A stretch of DNA of 64,000 nucleotides, from NCBI RefSeq assembly GCF_014192015.1, contig NZ_JACHXJ010000002.1:558001-622000 (forward strand). Reading direction: 5' to 3'. This DNA comes from Paenibacillus rhizosphaerae. Lineage in GTDB: Bacteria; Bacillota; Bacilli; Paenibacillales; Paenibacillaceae. The notes under the pieces were generated by a model. The model saw only the letters and a program-made list of their open reading frames with translations, was not told the DNA's origin and did not search any database. Numbering within the stretch: position 1 is the stretch's first letter; the number at the start of each line of letters is the position of its first letter. A program made the translations under genes and the position numbers. This document shows, one piece after another, positions 7,397 through 15,759 of this stretch.

Positions 7397-9087
7397 TGAT
7401 AAGGGAAGTTATTGCATTCAAGAACACCAAGTGCGAATGCGGGCACCAAAACCCCGTAGGAACGGTGCTCTGCGAGGCTTGCGGCAGGCCATTGGAAGAA
7501 CAGGACCGCGAGTCCAACGAAGTTCTGGAGATGCGCTATGACGGGATGGCACGACGCTCTCAGCGTGCCAACCCGAATTTCATAGACCGGATCTGGAACT
7601 TCTTTTCGTCTGTAAAGATCGCCGTATACATGATTATCCTGACCCTGCTCGGATCGATGCTCGGGACGATTTTCCCCCAGGAAAACACATTTCTGAACAT
7701 TGATCCCTCAACGTACTACAAGGAAACCTACGGCACTGCCGGATTGATCTATTACAAGCTGGGTCTGTCGCATACGTACGAATCCTGGTGGTTTATCCTC
7801 CTGCTCGTCATGATCGGCGCGTCGCTGGTCATCTGCAGTCTGGACCGGGTGCTGCCATTGTACAAAGCGCTTACCAAGCAAAGAATTTTGAAGCACAAGC
7901 AGTTCCTGACCCGTCAACGCGTGGTGTATCGGGGACCGGTAGAACTGGAGTCCAAGGAATGGGTGGAGCAGGCATCCGTCCACATCAAGAAAAGAGGCTA
8001 CCGCGTACATACCTTGGATAACGCTTTACTTGCGGAAAAGTACCGCTTTAGCCGCTGGGGGCCTTACGTCATCCACATCGGACTGATTATTTTCCTGCTG
8101 GCCGTGCTGGCCCGCGGCTTGCCCGGCCTTCATATGGACCAGCATGTCGCTTTTCCAGAGGGAGAAATCAAGCACATTCCAAATACGTCGTATTATTTGA
8201 AAAACGAGAAGTTTACGGTTGAATATTACTCGGAACAAGATTTACCGAAGGAATTTCAGGGCAAAAACAAGGTGCTTCCAAAGCTGTTCAAGACGCAGGC
8301 GACCCTTTACGAATGTACGGCGAGCTGCAATGATCCGTCCAAGGAGCCTGTGCTGAAGGTCGTTGACAAGCACAATATCGAGGTTAACGATCCGATGGAT
8401 TACAAAGGCCTCAAGGCCTATCAGTTTGACTACGATTTAACACCGATCCTCCGTTCGGTCAAGCCTTCCCTGGTGGATAAGGAGACCGGCAAAGATTACG
8501 GAACGTTTCAACTGAGCATCAAGGATCCTGAGCGGAACTACAAGGTGGGGCCGTATTCGCTTGAACTGAAGGAGAAGTACAATGATTTTGGGCTGGACGA
8601 GAACGGTCAGCCTGTCACCAAAACTCCGAATCCAAACGCGCCGGCTTTTCTTTTCCTGATTAAAGGGCCGAATTTGCCAGCCGAAGGCGTGCACTATTTC
8701 TATTTCCCGAAACAAATCGACAAGGAGCGCTTCCAGCAGGATGCCATTAACGCCAAAATGAACGGCGGCAGCGTTCCGCTTGAACTGGATGTCAAGGGAA
8801 TGGAAAATGTGGACTTTGCCATGTCAACCACCTACTTGAACATCCGGGTGGACAAAGCGATGCCTTTCGTCTGGGTGGGCGCCGCCATCGTCATGCTGGG
8901 ACTTGTACTCGGCTTCTATTGGCAGCACCGCCGGATCTGGCTGCGGATTGACAACGGGAACCTGACGCTCGGTGCGCATACCAACAAGAACTGGTTCGGC
9001 ATCCGCCGGGAGATTGCGGCGATACTTCGCAAAATGAATCTGGAAGTGGACGAGAAGTCCTTGGATAACGGAGGGAATCATTCATGA
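7396..9087 (+). CDS. resB: Cytochrome c biogenesis protein ResB (Ccs1)
   Basis: 563 residues. With ResC it forms the system II haem handling and cytochrome c synthetase complex. The N-terminus carries a small four-cysteine motif (CEC at 13-15, CEAC at 27-30) that looks like a cytoplasmic zinc ribbon. Membrane segments follow at about 75-95, 133-153 and 216-238 (HIGLIIFLLAVLARGLPGL), then a large extracytoplasmic domain (about 240-485) and a last membrane segment at about 490-512. The start overlaps resA and the end overlaps resC by 4 bases, so the three genes are translationally coupled. Confidence 0.93.
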   Translation: MIREVIAFKNTKCECGHQNPVGTVLCEACGRPLEEQDRESNEVLEMRYDGMARRSQRANPNFIDRIWNFFSSVKIAVYMIILTLLGSMLGTIFPQENTFLNIDPSTYYKETYGTAGLIYYKLGLSHTYESWWFILLLVMIGASLVICSLDRVLPLYKALTKQRILKHKQFLTRQRVVYRGPVELESKEWVEQASVHIKKRGYRVHTLDNALLAEKYRFSRWGPYVIHIGLIIFLLAVLARGLPGLHMDQHVAFPEGEIKHIPNTSYYLKNEKFTVEYYSEQDLPKEFQGKNKVLPKLFKTQATLYECTASCNDPSKEPVLKVVDKHNIEVNDPMDYKGLKAYQFDYDLTPILRSVKPSLVDKETGKDYGTFQLSIKDPERNYKVGPYSLELKEKYNDFGLDENGQPVTKTPNPNAPAFLFLIKGPNLPAEGVHYFYFPKQIDKERFQQDAINAKMNGGSVPLELDVKGMENVDFAMSTTYLNIRVDKAMPFVWVGAAIVMLGLVLGFYWQHRRIWLRIDNGNLTLGAHTNKNWFGIRREIAAILRKMNLEVDEKSLDNGGNHS

Positions 9088-10346
9088 GTGGATTGTTAAA
9101 TTTCAGCAGCAACATGTTCGTCGTCGCATTTTTCCTGTACTGTGCGGCGTTCATCCTGTTCGCGGTCGCCATTATGGGCCGCCGGTGGAGCAACCGGGAT
9201 CCGGAGTCGCACCGCAAGAAGTGGGGGAATATCGCATTCGGGGTATCCTCTCTCGGCTTGGTGCTGGAGCTAACGTACTTCTTTACCCGGTGGGCGGGCG
9301 GCGGGCATATTCCCGTCAGCAACATGTACGAATTCATGTCGTTCCTCTCGATGATGGTCATGGTGGCGTTTACGGTGGTATATCTCATTTACCGCAAAAC
9401 GATTCTCGGCTTGTTCGCCGTTCCGATTACGATTATCATCATGGCATATGCCGCGGTATTTCCGCAGGAAGTGCAGCCGCTGATTCCGTCGCTGCAGTCC
9501 TATTGGCTGAAAATCCACGTTACGATGGCGGCGGCCGGGGAATCGTTCTTCGCAATCGCTTTTGCAGCAGGGTTTATGTACCTGCTGCGCACCGTGAATT
9601 TCAGCAGCAAGGAAAAAACGGACAGACGCCAGCAGCGCTGGGTCGAAATCGTATTTTTCTCGATCATTCTGGTTATCTCGTTTATCATTACGGTCTTTGC
9701 CTTCCGTGCAGCCGGTTATGAATCCGTGTTTACCCAGACGAAGGCTTCCGGAACGGCAGGGCAAACGACAAGCGTCACCCAGACCGTTGAATACAAGCTG
9801 CCGCCGATCGTGGCCCCGTACCACAGCAAGGTCGAGAGCTATCAACCGTTCCTCGGCATGACGAAGCCGCTGTTCAGCGCACCGTCCTGGATGAACGGAA
9901 TCAACGCGGGACGCAAGTTCAACACGATTATCTGGACGGTGATCTCAGGCATTATCCTGTACGGAATCCTGCGATTGATCGCGCGCAAGCCGCTTGGACG
10001 TGCGGCCTCACCGTTCCTCGACGGAATCGATCCCGACGATTTGGATGAGATCAGCTACCGCGCCATCGCCATCGGGTTTCCGATCTTTACGCTCGGCGCC
10101 TTGATTTTCGCGATGATTTGGGCCCAGGTCGCCTGGGGACGCTTCTGGGGATGGGACCCGAAAGAAGTATGGGCGCTCATCTGCTGGCTGTTCTACAGCG
10201 CCTATCTGCATCTGAGATTGTCCCGCGGCTGGCAGGGACGCCAGTCTTCATGGCTGTCGGTTCTCGGTTTCCTGGTGGTCATGTTTACCCTCGTCGGCGT
10301 GAATCTGGTCATTGCCGGACTCCACTCCTATGCGGGTACTAGCTGA
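9084..10346 (+). CDS. resC: Cytochrome c biogenesis protein ResC (CcsA, haem-handling WWD protein)
   Basis: 420 residues, ATG 9084 overlapping resB. A polytopic membrane protein. The tryptophan-rich haem-binding WWD signature is near residues 345-372 (WGRFWGWDPKEVWALICW), and histidines flank it, for example the conserved GLHSYAG at the C-terminus. It presents haem to ResB for attachment to apocytochromes c, here probably including QcrB/QcrC encoded at the other end of the window. Two hairpins follow, the second with a T run. Confidence 0.95.
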   Translation: MSGLLNFSSNMFVVAFFLYCAAFILFAVAIMGRRWSNRDPESHRKKWGNIAFGVSSLGLVLELTYFFTRWAGGGHIPVSNMYEFMSFLSMMVMVAFTVVYLIYRKTILGLFAVPITIIIMAYAAVFPQEVQPLIPSLQSYWLKIHVTMAAAGESFFAIAFAAGFMYLLRTVNFSSKEKTDRRQQRWVEIVFFSIILVISFIITVFAFRAAGYESVFTQTKASGTAGQTTSVTQTVEYKLPPIVAPYHSKVESYQPFLGMTKPLFSAPSWMNGINAGRKFNTIIWTVISGIILYGILRLIARKPLGRAASPFLDGIDPDDLDEISYRAIAIGFPIFTLGALIFAMIWAQVAWGRFWGWDPKEVWALICWLFYSAYLHLRLSRGWQGRQSSWLSVLGFLVVMFTLVGVNLVIAGLHSYAGTS

Positions 10347-10365
10347 TTCGAAAATACAATTTTAT

Positions 10366-10407
10366 ATGGATTGAACTAGAGCACATTCTTACTTTAGTTC
10401 AATCCAT
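10366..10407. repeat. perfect 13-bp inverted repeat after resC
   Basis: ATGGATTGAACTA (10366-10378) and TAGTTCAATCCAT (10395-10407) are exact reverse complements around a 16-base spacer. There is no T run, so it is not a standard terminator. It lies 20 bases after the resC stop and just before the terminator at 10419-10463. It may protect the 3' end of resABC mRNA or bind a regulator. Confidence 0.8.
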
Positions 10408-10418
10408 TTAGCACTGAA

Positions 10419-10463
10419 TAATCCGTTTCACATTGCACGCTTGGATGTTGAAACGGATTTTTG
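10419..10463 (+). terminator. intrinsic terminator between resC and resD
   Basis: AATCCGTTTCA pairs with TGAAACGGATT around an 18-base loop, followed by TTTTTG. It suggests resDE has its own promoter; TTGACA at 10481-10486 with TAGAAG at 10504-10509 (17-base spacer) is a modest candidate. Confidence 0.7.
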
Positions 10464-10525
10464 TTAAGATTAGCATGGAGTTGACAGGTTCTTCACAGAA
10501 ACATAGAAGGGGTTGAGGTTGTCTT

Positions 10526-11242
10526 ATGTCAGAACATACAAACCGGATCCTGGTCGTGGACGACGAGGAACGGATCCGCCGCCTGCTGAAAATGTATTTG
10601 GAAAAGGAAGGCTATGAAGTTGAGGAGGCCGAGGACGGCGAAACCGCGCTTCGTAAAGCTTCCAATCAGGATTATGGCCTGATCATGCTGGACTTGATGC
10701 TGCCCGGCATGGACGGCATTGAGGTGTGCAACCGGCTGCGCCAGCTCAAATCGACGCCGGTGCTGATGCTGACCGCCAAGGGCGAGGAGATCAACCGGGT
10801 TCAAGGCTTTGAAGTCGGGGCGGACGATTATGTCGTGAAGCCATTCAGCCCGAGGGAAGTCATTTATCGGGTAAAGGCTATTTTGCGGCGCTCTTCGGCA
10901 ACGGCGTATCTGTCGAAGGAAACGAATTCGAGCAACAACATCGTGTTCCCGCATCTTGTGATTGAGCACGACGCCCATCGGGTGACAGCGAACGGACAAG
11001 AGGTCAGCTTGACGCCTAAAGAATACGAGCTGCTGCATTACCTGGCCGTCTCGCCGGACAAGGTTTTTTCCCGGGAAGAATTGCTGAAGGATGTATGGAA
11101 TTATGAATTTTTCGGCGACCTGCGGACGGTCGACACGCACGTGAAGCGCCTGCGTGAGAAGCTGAACAAGGTATCACCTGAGTCGGCAGCGATGATCACC
11201 ACGGTCTGGGGCGTCGGATACAAGCTCGAGGTACCGAAATAA
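10526..11242 (+). CDS. resD: Response regulator ResD (OmpR/PhoB family)
   Basis: 238 residues, ATG 10526. The receiver domain (about 5-120) has the acidic pocket VDDEE, phospho-acceptor Asp in LDLMLPGMDG (about residue 57) and Lys in DDYVVKPFS (about 106). The C-terminal winged helix (about 140-235) ends in TVWGVGYKLE, usual for OmpR-type regulators. ResD activates genes for anaerobic and aerobic respiration and, in B. subtilis, the resABC operon. The one-base gap to resE and the location after resABC support the name over PhoP or WalR. Confidence 0.93.
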   Translation: MSEHTNRILVVDDEERIRRLLKMYLEKEGYEVEEAEDGETALRKASNQDYGLIMLDLMLPGMDGIEVCNRLRQLKSTPVLMLTAKGEEINRVQGFEVGADDYVVKPFSPREVIYRVKAILRRSSATAYLSKETNSSNNIVFPHLVIEHDAHRVTANGQEVSLTPKEYELLHYLAVSPDKVFSREELLKDVWNYEFFGDLRTVDTHVKRLREKLNKVSPESAAMITTVWGVGYKLEVPK

Positions 11243-11243
11243 C

Positions 11244-12677
11244 ATGAATTTCTGGACCTCTCTTGTCGGTAAGCTCTGGGCGACGATCATCTGCCTGGTG
11301 GCATGCATCCTGATTATTCTCGGATTATTTCTGCTTCCATATATCGATATGAATTATTCGAACTCCGGAGATATCAAGCGGCTGTTTACGTACACTGCCA
11401 TCATCGGGTTTTCGATGACGACCTTCTTTGCGCTGTTTCTGCTGACGAAGATTACGCAGCCGATGCAGCAGATGATTCAGGCTACCGAAGCGATCCGTAA
11501 AGGAGAGTACAGCACGCGCCTGTCGATCAATACGAGCGACGAGATCGGGAAGCTGGCGAACACGTTCAATCATATGGCGGCCGAGCTGGAAGACAACATC
11601 CGCAACCTGAACCAGGAGAAGGAGCATTTGGCGAGCGTCCTCAGAAGTATGAGCGACGGTGTTATTACCTTTGATACTTCAGGCAAGGTGATCTTGACCA
11701 ATCCGCCGGGACAGAAGCTGATCACCCAATGGAAGGATATCCACTGGAACTTGGACCAGGAGGATGCCGAAGGGGAGGAAGAACAACAGGTACCCGAGCC
11801 TTTGCTGGACCTGTTTGACAATATGCTGGAGGGCAGCGGCGACACGAGCACGAATCTTCACGTCAAGCAGGGCGTCTGGTCGGTTCATATGGCGCCTCTG
11901 TATTCGGATAACGACATCCGCGGGGCGGTTGCGGTGCTCCGTAACGTAACCGAAGAAGTGCAGCTGGAGAAAATGCGCCAGGACTTCGTCGCCAACGTGT
12001 CGCATGAGATCCGAACGCCGCTGTCCATGATGCAGGGATACAGCGAAGCGCTGCTGGATGGCATGGCGGCATCGCCGGAGGAGAGTCAGGAACTCATTCA
12101 GGTCATTCATGACGAGTCCCTTCGCATGGGGCGGCTGGTCAAGGATCTGCTTGACATGGCGCGGATGGAAGCGGGGCACGTCGACATGGCCAAAAAGCGG
12201 CTGGACCTCAACGAGCTGCTGGAGCGCGTGTACCGCAAGTTTGCGGTCCGGGCCAAGGAGCGGAATATCGAGCTCCTCTATGACCGCAAGACGGAGGATA
12301 TGGTGCTCGAGGAGGCCGACGAAGACCGCCTGGAGCAGGTGATGACCAATCTGCTGGACAATGCGTTCAGGCACACGCCTGAAGAGAAGAAGATCAGTAT
12401 CCTTGCGGACCGTATCATGTCGGACAAAAAGCCGATGATCAGGGTCGTGGTCAAGGACGAGGGCGTGGGTATTCCGCCGGAGGATCTGCCCTTTGTGTTT
12501 GAACGGTTTTACAAGGCAGACAAGGCACGGGTACGCGGGGAATCGGTCGGTACGGGTCTTGGACTCGCCATTGTTAAGAACATCGTGGAATCGCACCAGG
12601 GCAGCATTCAGGTGGACAGCATCCTGGGTGCAGGAACGGCCTTTACGATGCTGCTGCCTGTCGAAAGCCGTAAATAA
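11244..12677 (+). CDS. resE: Sensor histidine kinase ResE, with minimal extracytoplasmic loop
   Basis: 477 residues, one base after resD. Two membrane helices (about 12-32 and 48-69) are joined by an outside loop of only about 15 residues. They are followed by HAMP (about 70-122), a PAS-like segment (about 132-235, starting LRSMSDGVITFD), the HisKA helix with NVSHEIRTPLS (phospho-acceptor His254) and a HATPase domain with N-box NLLDNAFRH, DEGVGIPP and GTGLGLAIV. B. subtilis ResE is over 100 residues longer and has a large extracytoplasmic domain, so sensing here must rest on the cytoplasmic PAS/HAMP part (inference). Confidence 0.92.
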   Translation: MNFWTSLVGKLWATIICLVACILIILGLFLLPYIDMNYSNSGDIKRLFTYTAIIGFSMTTFFALFLLTKITQPMQQMIQATEAIRKGEYSTRLSINTSDEIGKLANTFNHMAAELEDNIRNLNQEKEHLASVLRSMSDGVITFDTSGKVILTNPPGQKLITQWKDIHWNLDQEDAEGEEEQQVPEPLLDLFDNMLEGSGDTSTNLHVKQGVWSVHMAPLYSDNDIRGAVAVLRNVTEEVQLEKMRQDFVANVSHEIRTPLSMMQGYSEALLDGMAASPEESQELIQVIHDESLRMGRLVKDLLDMARMEAGHVDMAKKRLDLNELLERVYRKFAVRAKERNIELLYDRKTEDMVLEEADEDRLEQVMTNLLDNAFRHTPEEKKISILADRIMSDKKPMIRVVVKDEGVGIPPEDLPFVFERFYKADKARVRGESVGTGLGLAIVKNIVESHQGSIQVDSILGAGTAFTMLLPVESRK

Positions 12678-12693
12678 TGGAAAAAGAACAGGA

Positions 12694-12718
12694 AACACCT
12701 CTGACGGGGTGTTTTTTT
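12694..12718 (+). terminator. intrinsic terminator after resE
   Basis: AACACC pairs with GGTGTT, followed by seven T (to 12718). A second, bidirectional hairpin follows at 12777-12828. Confidence 0.85.
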
Positions 12719-12776
12719 GTTGAAGAAAAAAGATTAATCTTGTTCAACGTGGAACATCAGCGCTTCTATCCATCCA

Positions 12777-12828
12777 TAAAAAAACAGCGTAAGCATGGGT
12801 TCTGGCGAACCGGCTTACGCTGTTTTTA
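12777..12828 (-). terminator. bidirectional terminator between resE and serA
   Basis: ACAGCGTAAGC (12784-12794) and GCTTACGCTGT (12813-12823) form an eleven-pair stem. A-rich sequence on the left gives a T run on the minus strand, so it ends serA transcripts; TTTTT on the right lets it stop resE read-through. Confidence 0.85.
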
Positions 12829-12844
12829 ATAAAGTAGGGATCGA

Positions 12845-14440
12845 TCAGGAAAGGACGATCTCGACGGCACTGTTGAGCTCAGGAATCGTCGTCAGCTCAT
12901 TCAGCACTTCTTTCTGTACGCCTTTGTCAACGGTCAGAATCATGATGGCTTCGCCGCCGATAATTTTCCGGCCGACCTGCATCGAAGCGATGTTGACGTC
13001 GTTCTTGCCGAGCAGCGTTCCCACTTGGCCGATAATACCCGGCTTATCGTTGTGGGAGATCAGGATTTGATGACCCTCTGGAGCGATATCGACAGGGAAT
13101 TTGTTCAGCTGCACGATCCGTTCGCCATAGCCGTTAAGCAGGGTGCCCGCTACCAGACGCTCTTCGTTTTCGGAAGTTTTGAGGGTCACGGTAAGCAGGT
13201 TCGTAAATCCTTTGGATTTAGGAGCCGTGGATACGGCCACGTTGACTTCACGGTTTTTGGCGAGATGCATGCAGTTGACGATGTTGACTTCGCTGCCAAG
13301 GTGGTGGGCAAGCACACCTTTGACGATATAACGAGTCAGCGGAAGCGTGTCGATGTCGGACAAATCTCCCGCATAGTCCACATGAATTTCATGGATCGCC
13401 TGGTTTTTCGTAATTTGGGCGGCAAAGCTGCCCAGTTTCTCCCCGAGAGAGAAGTAAGGCTGCAGACGGCTCATGATGCTCGGTGCCACCGGCGGCATGT
13501 TAACGGCGTTTTTAAACGGCTCGTCGCGCAGAATATGCAGCACTTCTTCAGACACGTCAATGGCTACGTTCTCCTGGGCTTCGATGGTGGAAGCGCCGAG
13601 GTGAGGCGTAACGATGATCTTTGGATGGTTCAGGAACGGATGGTCCTGCTGCGGCGGCTCCGATTCAAACACGTCGAAAGCGGCGCCGGCAACGATGCCT
13701 TCATCGATCGCTTCAACCAAGGCCATCTCGTCAATGACGCCACCGCGGGCGCAGTTGATGATACGCATACCCTTTTTCATCACTTCAAATTGCGGGCGGG
13801 AAATCATATGGCGGGTTTCCGGCGTAAGCGGCGTATGCACCGTCATAAAATCGGCATTCCGGATAATATCGTCCACTGTCGCCAGCTTCACTTCGAGCTT
13901 CTCGGCGCGCTCCTGGGTCAGGAACGGGTCGAATGCCAAAATGTTCATGCCGAAAGCTTTGGCACGTTTCGCCACCTCGCTGCCGATACGTCCCATACCA
14001 AGTACGCCAAGCGTTTTGTTGCGAAGCTCGACGCCAAGGAACGATTTGCGGTCCCAAGTTCCGCCAATCGTTTTGGCATACGCTTGAGGGATGTGACGGG
14101 CCAGTGCCATCATCATCGCAAAAGTATGCTCGCAGGTTGTAATTGTATTGCCGTCAGGGGCATTGATAACGATAATGCCGCGTTGGGTTGCTGCTTCGAG
14201 GTCGATGTTGTCCACGCCGACACCGGCGCGGCCGACGACTTTCAGGCGGGTTCCCGCGGCCATGATTTTTTCGGTCACACGCGTTTGGCTGCGAACGAGA
14301 AGGGCGTCATAATCCCCGATGATCGCCGCAAGCTCGTCTTCGGAAAGCCCTGTATTTTTCTCTACCGTGACATCAGGTGCATCGACTAACTGCTGGATTC
14401 CGAGATCGCTGATCGGATCCGATACTAACACTTTAAACAT
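12845..14440 (-). CDS. serA: D-3-phosphoglycerate dehydrogenase
   Basis: 531 residues on the minus strand, ATG at 14440 with AAGGAGGAT upstream. It oxidises 3-phosphoglycerate to 3-phosphohydroxypyruvate, the first step of serine synthesis. Substrate-binding domain about 1-95 and 300-330; Rossmann core with GMGRIGSEVAKRA (about 149-161); catalytic relay LINCARGG-type segment (here MRIINCARGGVIDE), Glu near 265 and His in TPHLGAST (about 286). An intervening ASB domain and a C-terminal ACT domain (DKPGIIGQVGTLL, about 455-530) are present, the long form. The upstream T-box predicts induction when charged tRNA-Ser is scarce. Confidence 0.96.
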   Translation of the reverse strand: MFKVLVSDPISDLGIQQLVDAPDVTVEKNTGLSEDELAAIIGDYDALLVRSQTRVTEKIMAAGTRLKVVGRAGVGVDNIDLEAATQRGIIVINAPDGNTITTCEHTFAMMMALARHIPQAYAKTIGGTWDRKSFLGVELRNKTLGVLGMGRIGSEVAKRAKAFGMNILAFDPFLTQERAEKLEVKLATVDDIIRNADFMTVHTPLTPETRHMISRPQFEVMKKGMRIINCARGGVIDEMALVEAIDEGIVAGAAFDVFESEPPQQDHPFLNHPKIIVTPHLGASTIEAQENVAIDVSEEVLHILRDEPFKNAVNMPPVAPSIMSRLQPYFSLGEKLGSFAAQITKNQAIHEIHVDYAGDLSDIDTLPLTRYIVKGVLAHHLGSEVNIVNCMHLAKNREVNVAVSTAPKSKGFTNLLTVTLKTSENEERLVAGTLLNGYGERIVQLNKFPVDIAPEGHQILISHNDKPGIIGQVGTLLGKNDVNIASMQVGRKIIGGEAIMILTVDKGVQKEVLNELTTIPELNSAVEIVLS

Positions 14441-14649
14441 TGGTTTCCATCCTCCTTAAATATCTAGAACGCTTATATATAAGGACATGTCCCAAAGGAA
14501 CATATCCGTGAAGCCGAAAGTGGAGCAGCTGACCTCAAGGGAGGCACCCAGGCAGACAGCTGAGTTTATTCCATAAAGCAACGCGGTACTGTAACAAAGG
14601 ATGAAAGTACAGCTGGCCGGATGCTTATCATTATTGCTGGATTGGACAA

Positions 14650-14930
14650 CAAAAAAACTCCCGATCCGCATACTACTTCCGTAGTAAGGGACGAGAGTTA
14701 TCGTGGTGCCACCCTAATTCACCGCCGTTTTCGCGAACGGCAGCCTCAAGGTCTTCCAAATGGAGACCTGATTGATAACGGAATCATCCGACTGCACCTA
14801 CTTGGTGGTTCAATGCAGTTGCTCTGGAACGCTAAAGATGACTTCTCTGCCACCGGTTTGCACCAACCACCGGCTCTCTGGAGACGATAAAGCCTCTTCT
14901 TTCCTTCATCGTGTTTCGCTCAATTAATTT
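14650..14930 (-). promoter_or_regulatory. T-box riboswitch leader of serA (serine-type, predicted)
   Basis: On the minus strand the leader holds the conserved T-box AGGGTGGCACCACG (complement of 14702-14715), which pairs with the tRNA acceptor end. It is followed by a terminator formed by AACTCTCGTCCC and its partner ending in GGGAGTTTTTTT (about 14655-14699). Upstream are the Stem I hallmarks AGAGAGCC and GGTTGGTGCAAACC (about 14846-14880). In the region where the specifier loop is expected, two serine-type triplets AGC (14831-14833) and TCC (14826-14828) lie close together; I cannot decide which is read. The downstream gene serA fits a serine T-box. Confidence 0.88.
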
Positions 14931-14936
14931 TTCCAT

Positions 14937-14966
14937 AATGTATCACGCGCCTATCAAGCGTGTCAA
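14937..14966 (-). promoter_or_regulatory. sigma-A promoter of the serA T-box leader
   Basis: On the minus strand TTGACA (complement of 14961-14966) and TACATT (complement of 14937-14942) are 18 bases apart. Transcription would start near 14930, just before the T-box Stem I. Confidence 0.75.
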
Positions 14967-14984
14967 TAGGTAAAAGTGCTTCCC

Positions 14985-15014
14985 TTGAATGTTCTGCTCT
15001 TAATCTGCTATGAT
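14985..15014 (+). promoter_or_regulatory. sigma-A promoter, divergent from serA
   Basis: TTGAAT (14985-14990) and TATGAT (15009-15014) with an 18-base spacer. It would serve the small frame at 15042 and the CPBP protease gene at 15166. Confidence 0.6.
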
Positions 15015-15041
15015 TCTAATGCTGGGAGGACTTTTTTAACA

Positions 15042-15146
15042 ATGCTATTTCGTATATTTCGGGGGTCCCGCAAGACACAAACAGATGTTGGTGTAAAGCC
15101 TTCATATTGTGGGATGTTTGCAATCTCTCTAGGAACAGAAACTTAA
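15042..15146 (+). CDS. possible 34-residue small protein
   Basis: ATG at 15042 lies 11 bases after GGGAGGA and downstream of a recognisable promoter. The frame encodes a basic 34-residue peptide beginning MLFRIFRGSRKTQT and ending SLGTET, with no recognisable domain. It ends 19 bases before the CPBP gene, so it could be a real small protein or a leader peptide. Support is positional only. Confidence 0.3.
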   Translation: MLFRIFRGSRKTQTDVGVKPSYCGMFAISLGTET

Positions 15147-15165
15147 TAGACAGGCAGGCCTCATC

Positions 15166-15759
15166 ATGAAAAAAAGGAAATGGAAATTACCCAAAATTCA
15201 GCAGGCTAAGCCTGAACAGCTGAATGACCGTCTACTTCTGATCAATCTGTATATCACCCAAGGCCTCACCTTGTTGATCGGTCTCGTATGGATTCTGCTG
15301 CAGCGAAGAAATCCGCTTGCCTTGTTTCAGCTTCAGCATCCCGCACAAGTTGCGGCATGGGGGCTTGGGCTGGCCGCCGTCATGTTTGCCGTCGATTTCC
15401 TCGTCTCCCGGATTAAGCCGGAGGAAGTGATGGATGACGGTGGGATCAACAACATGCTGTTTCAGCGCCGTCCCGTATGGCATATTATAGTCATCTCCGC
15501 GGTCGTGGCGGTATGCGAGGAGCTGCTGTTCCGTGGAGCCGTACAGCATGCGTTCGGTCCGTATTGGACCAGTATATTATTTGCGGTCATTCACGTCCGG
15601 TATTTGAAGCACTGGATTCCAACCGGCTGGGTATTTTTGAGCAGTTACGGCCTCGGATATATTTACATACATTCCGGAACACTGCTTGCCCCGGTCTTAT
15701 GCCATTTTATGATTGATTGTGTATCCGGGCTAGTGATTCGATTTCGGAGGGAATCATGA
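15166..15759 (+). CDS. CPBP family intramembrane metalloprotease (CAAX/Abi type)
   Basis: 197 residues, ATG 15166; the ribosome binding site is weak (AGGCAGG). Membrane segments are at about 25-45, 62-82, 107-127 and 150-185. The diagnostic EELLFRGAVQHAFG (about 121-134) gives the EExxxR motif, and HVRYLKHW and CHFMIDC carry the further conserved histidines. These proteases cleave within or near the membrane; the substrate here is unknown. The stop overlaps the start of the next gene (ATGA), so it is part of a short operon. Confidence 0.85.
   Translation: MKKRKWKLPKIQQAKPEQLNDRLLLINLYITQGLTLLIGLVWILLQRRNPLALFQLQHPAQVAAWGLGLAAVMFAVDFLVSRIKPEEVMDDGGINNMLFQRRPVWHIIVISAVVAVCEELLFRGAVQHAFGPYWTSILFAVIHVRYLKHWIPTGWVFLSSYGLGYIYIHSGTLLAPVLCHFMIDCVSGLVIRFRRES

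Noticed and set aside
13025..14389. A 454-codon plus-strand open frame opposite serA
   Set aside because: It lies wholly within serA, whose protein matches its family end to end. The translation is His/Arg-rich with no domain, the usual shadow of a GC-rich gene.
14456..14671. A 71-codon minus-strand frame between the T-box terminator and serA
   Set aside because: It starts inside the terminator and lacks a ribosome binding site; it is leader RNA.
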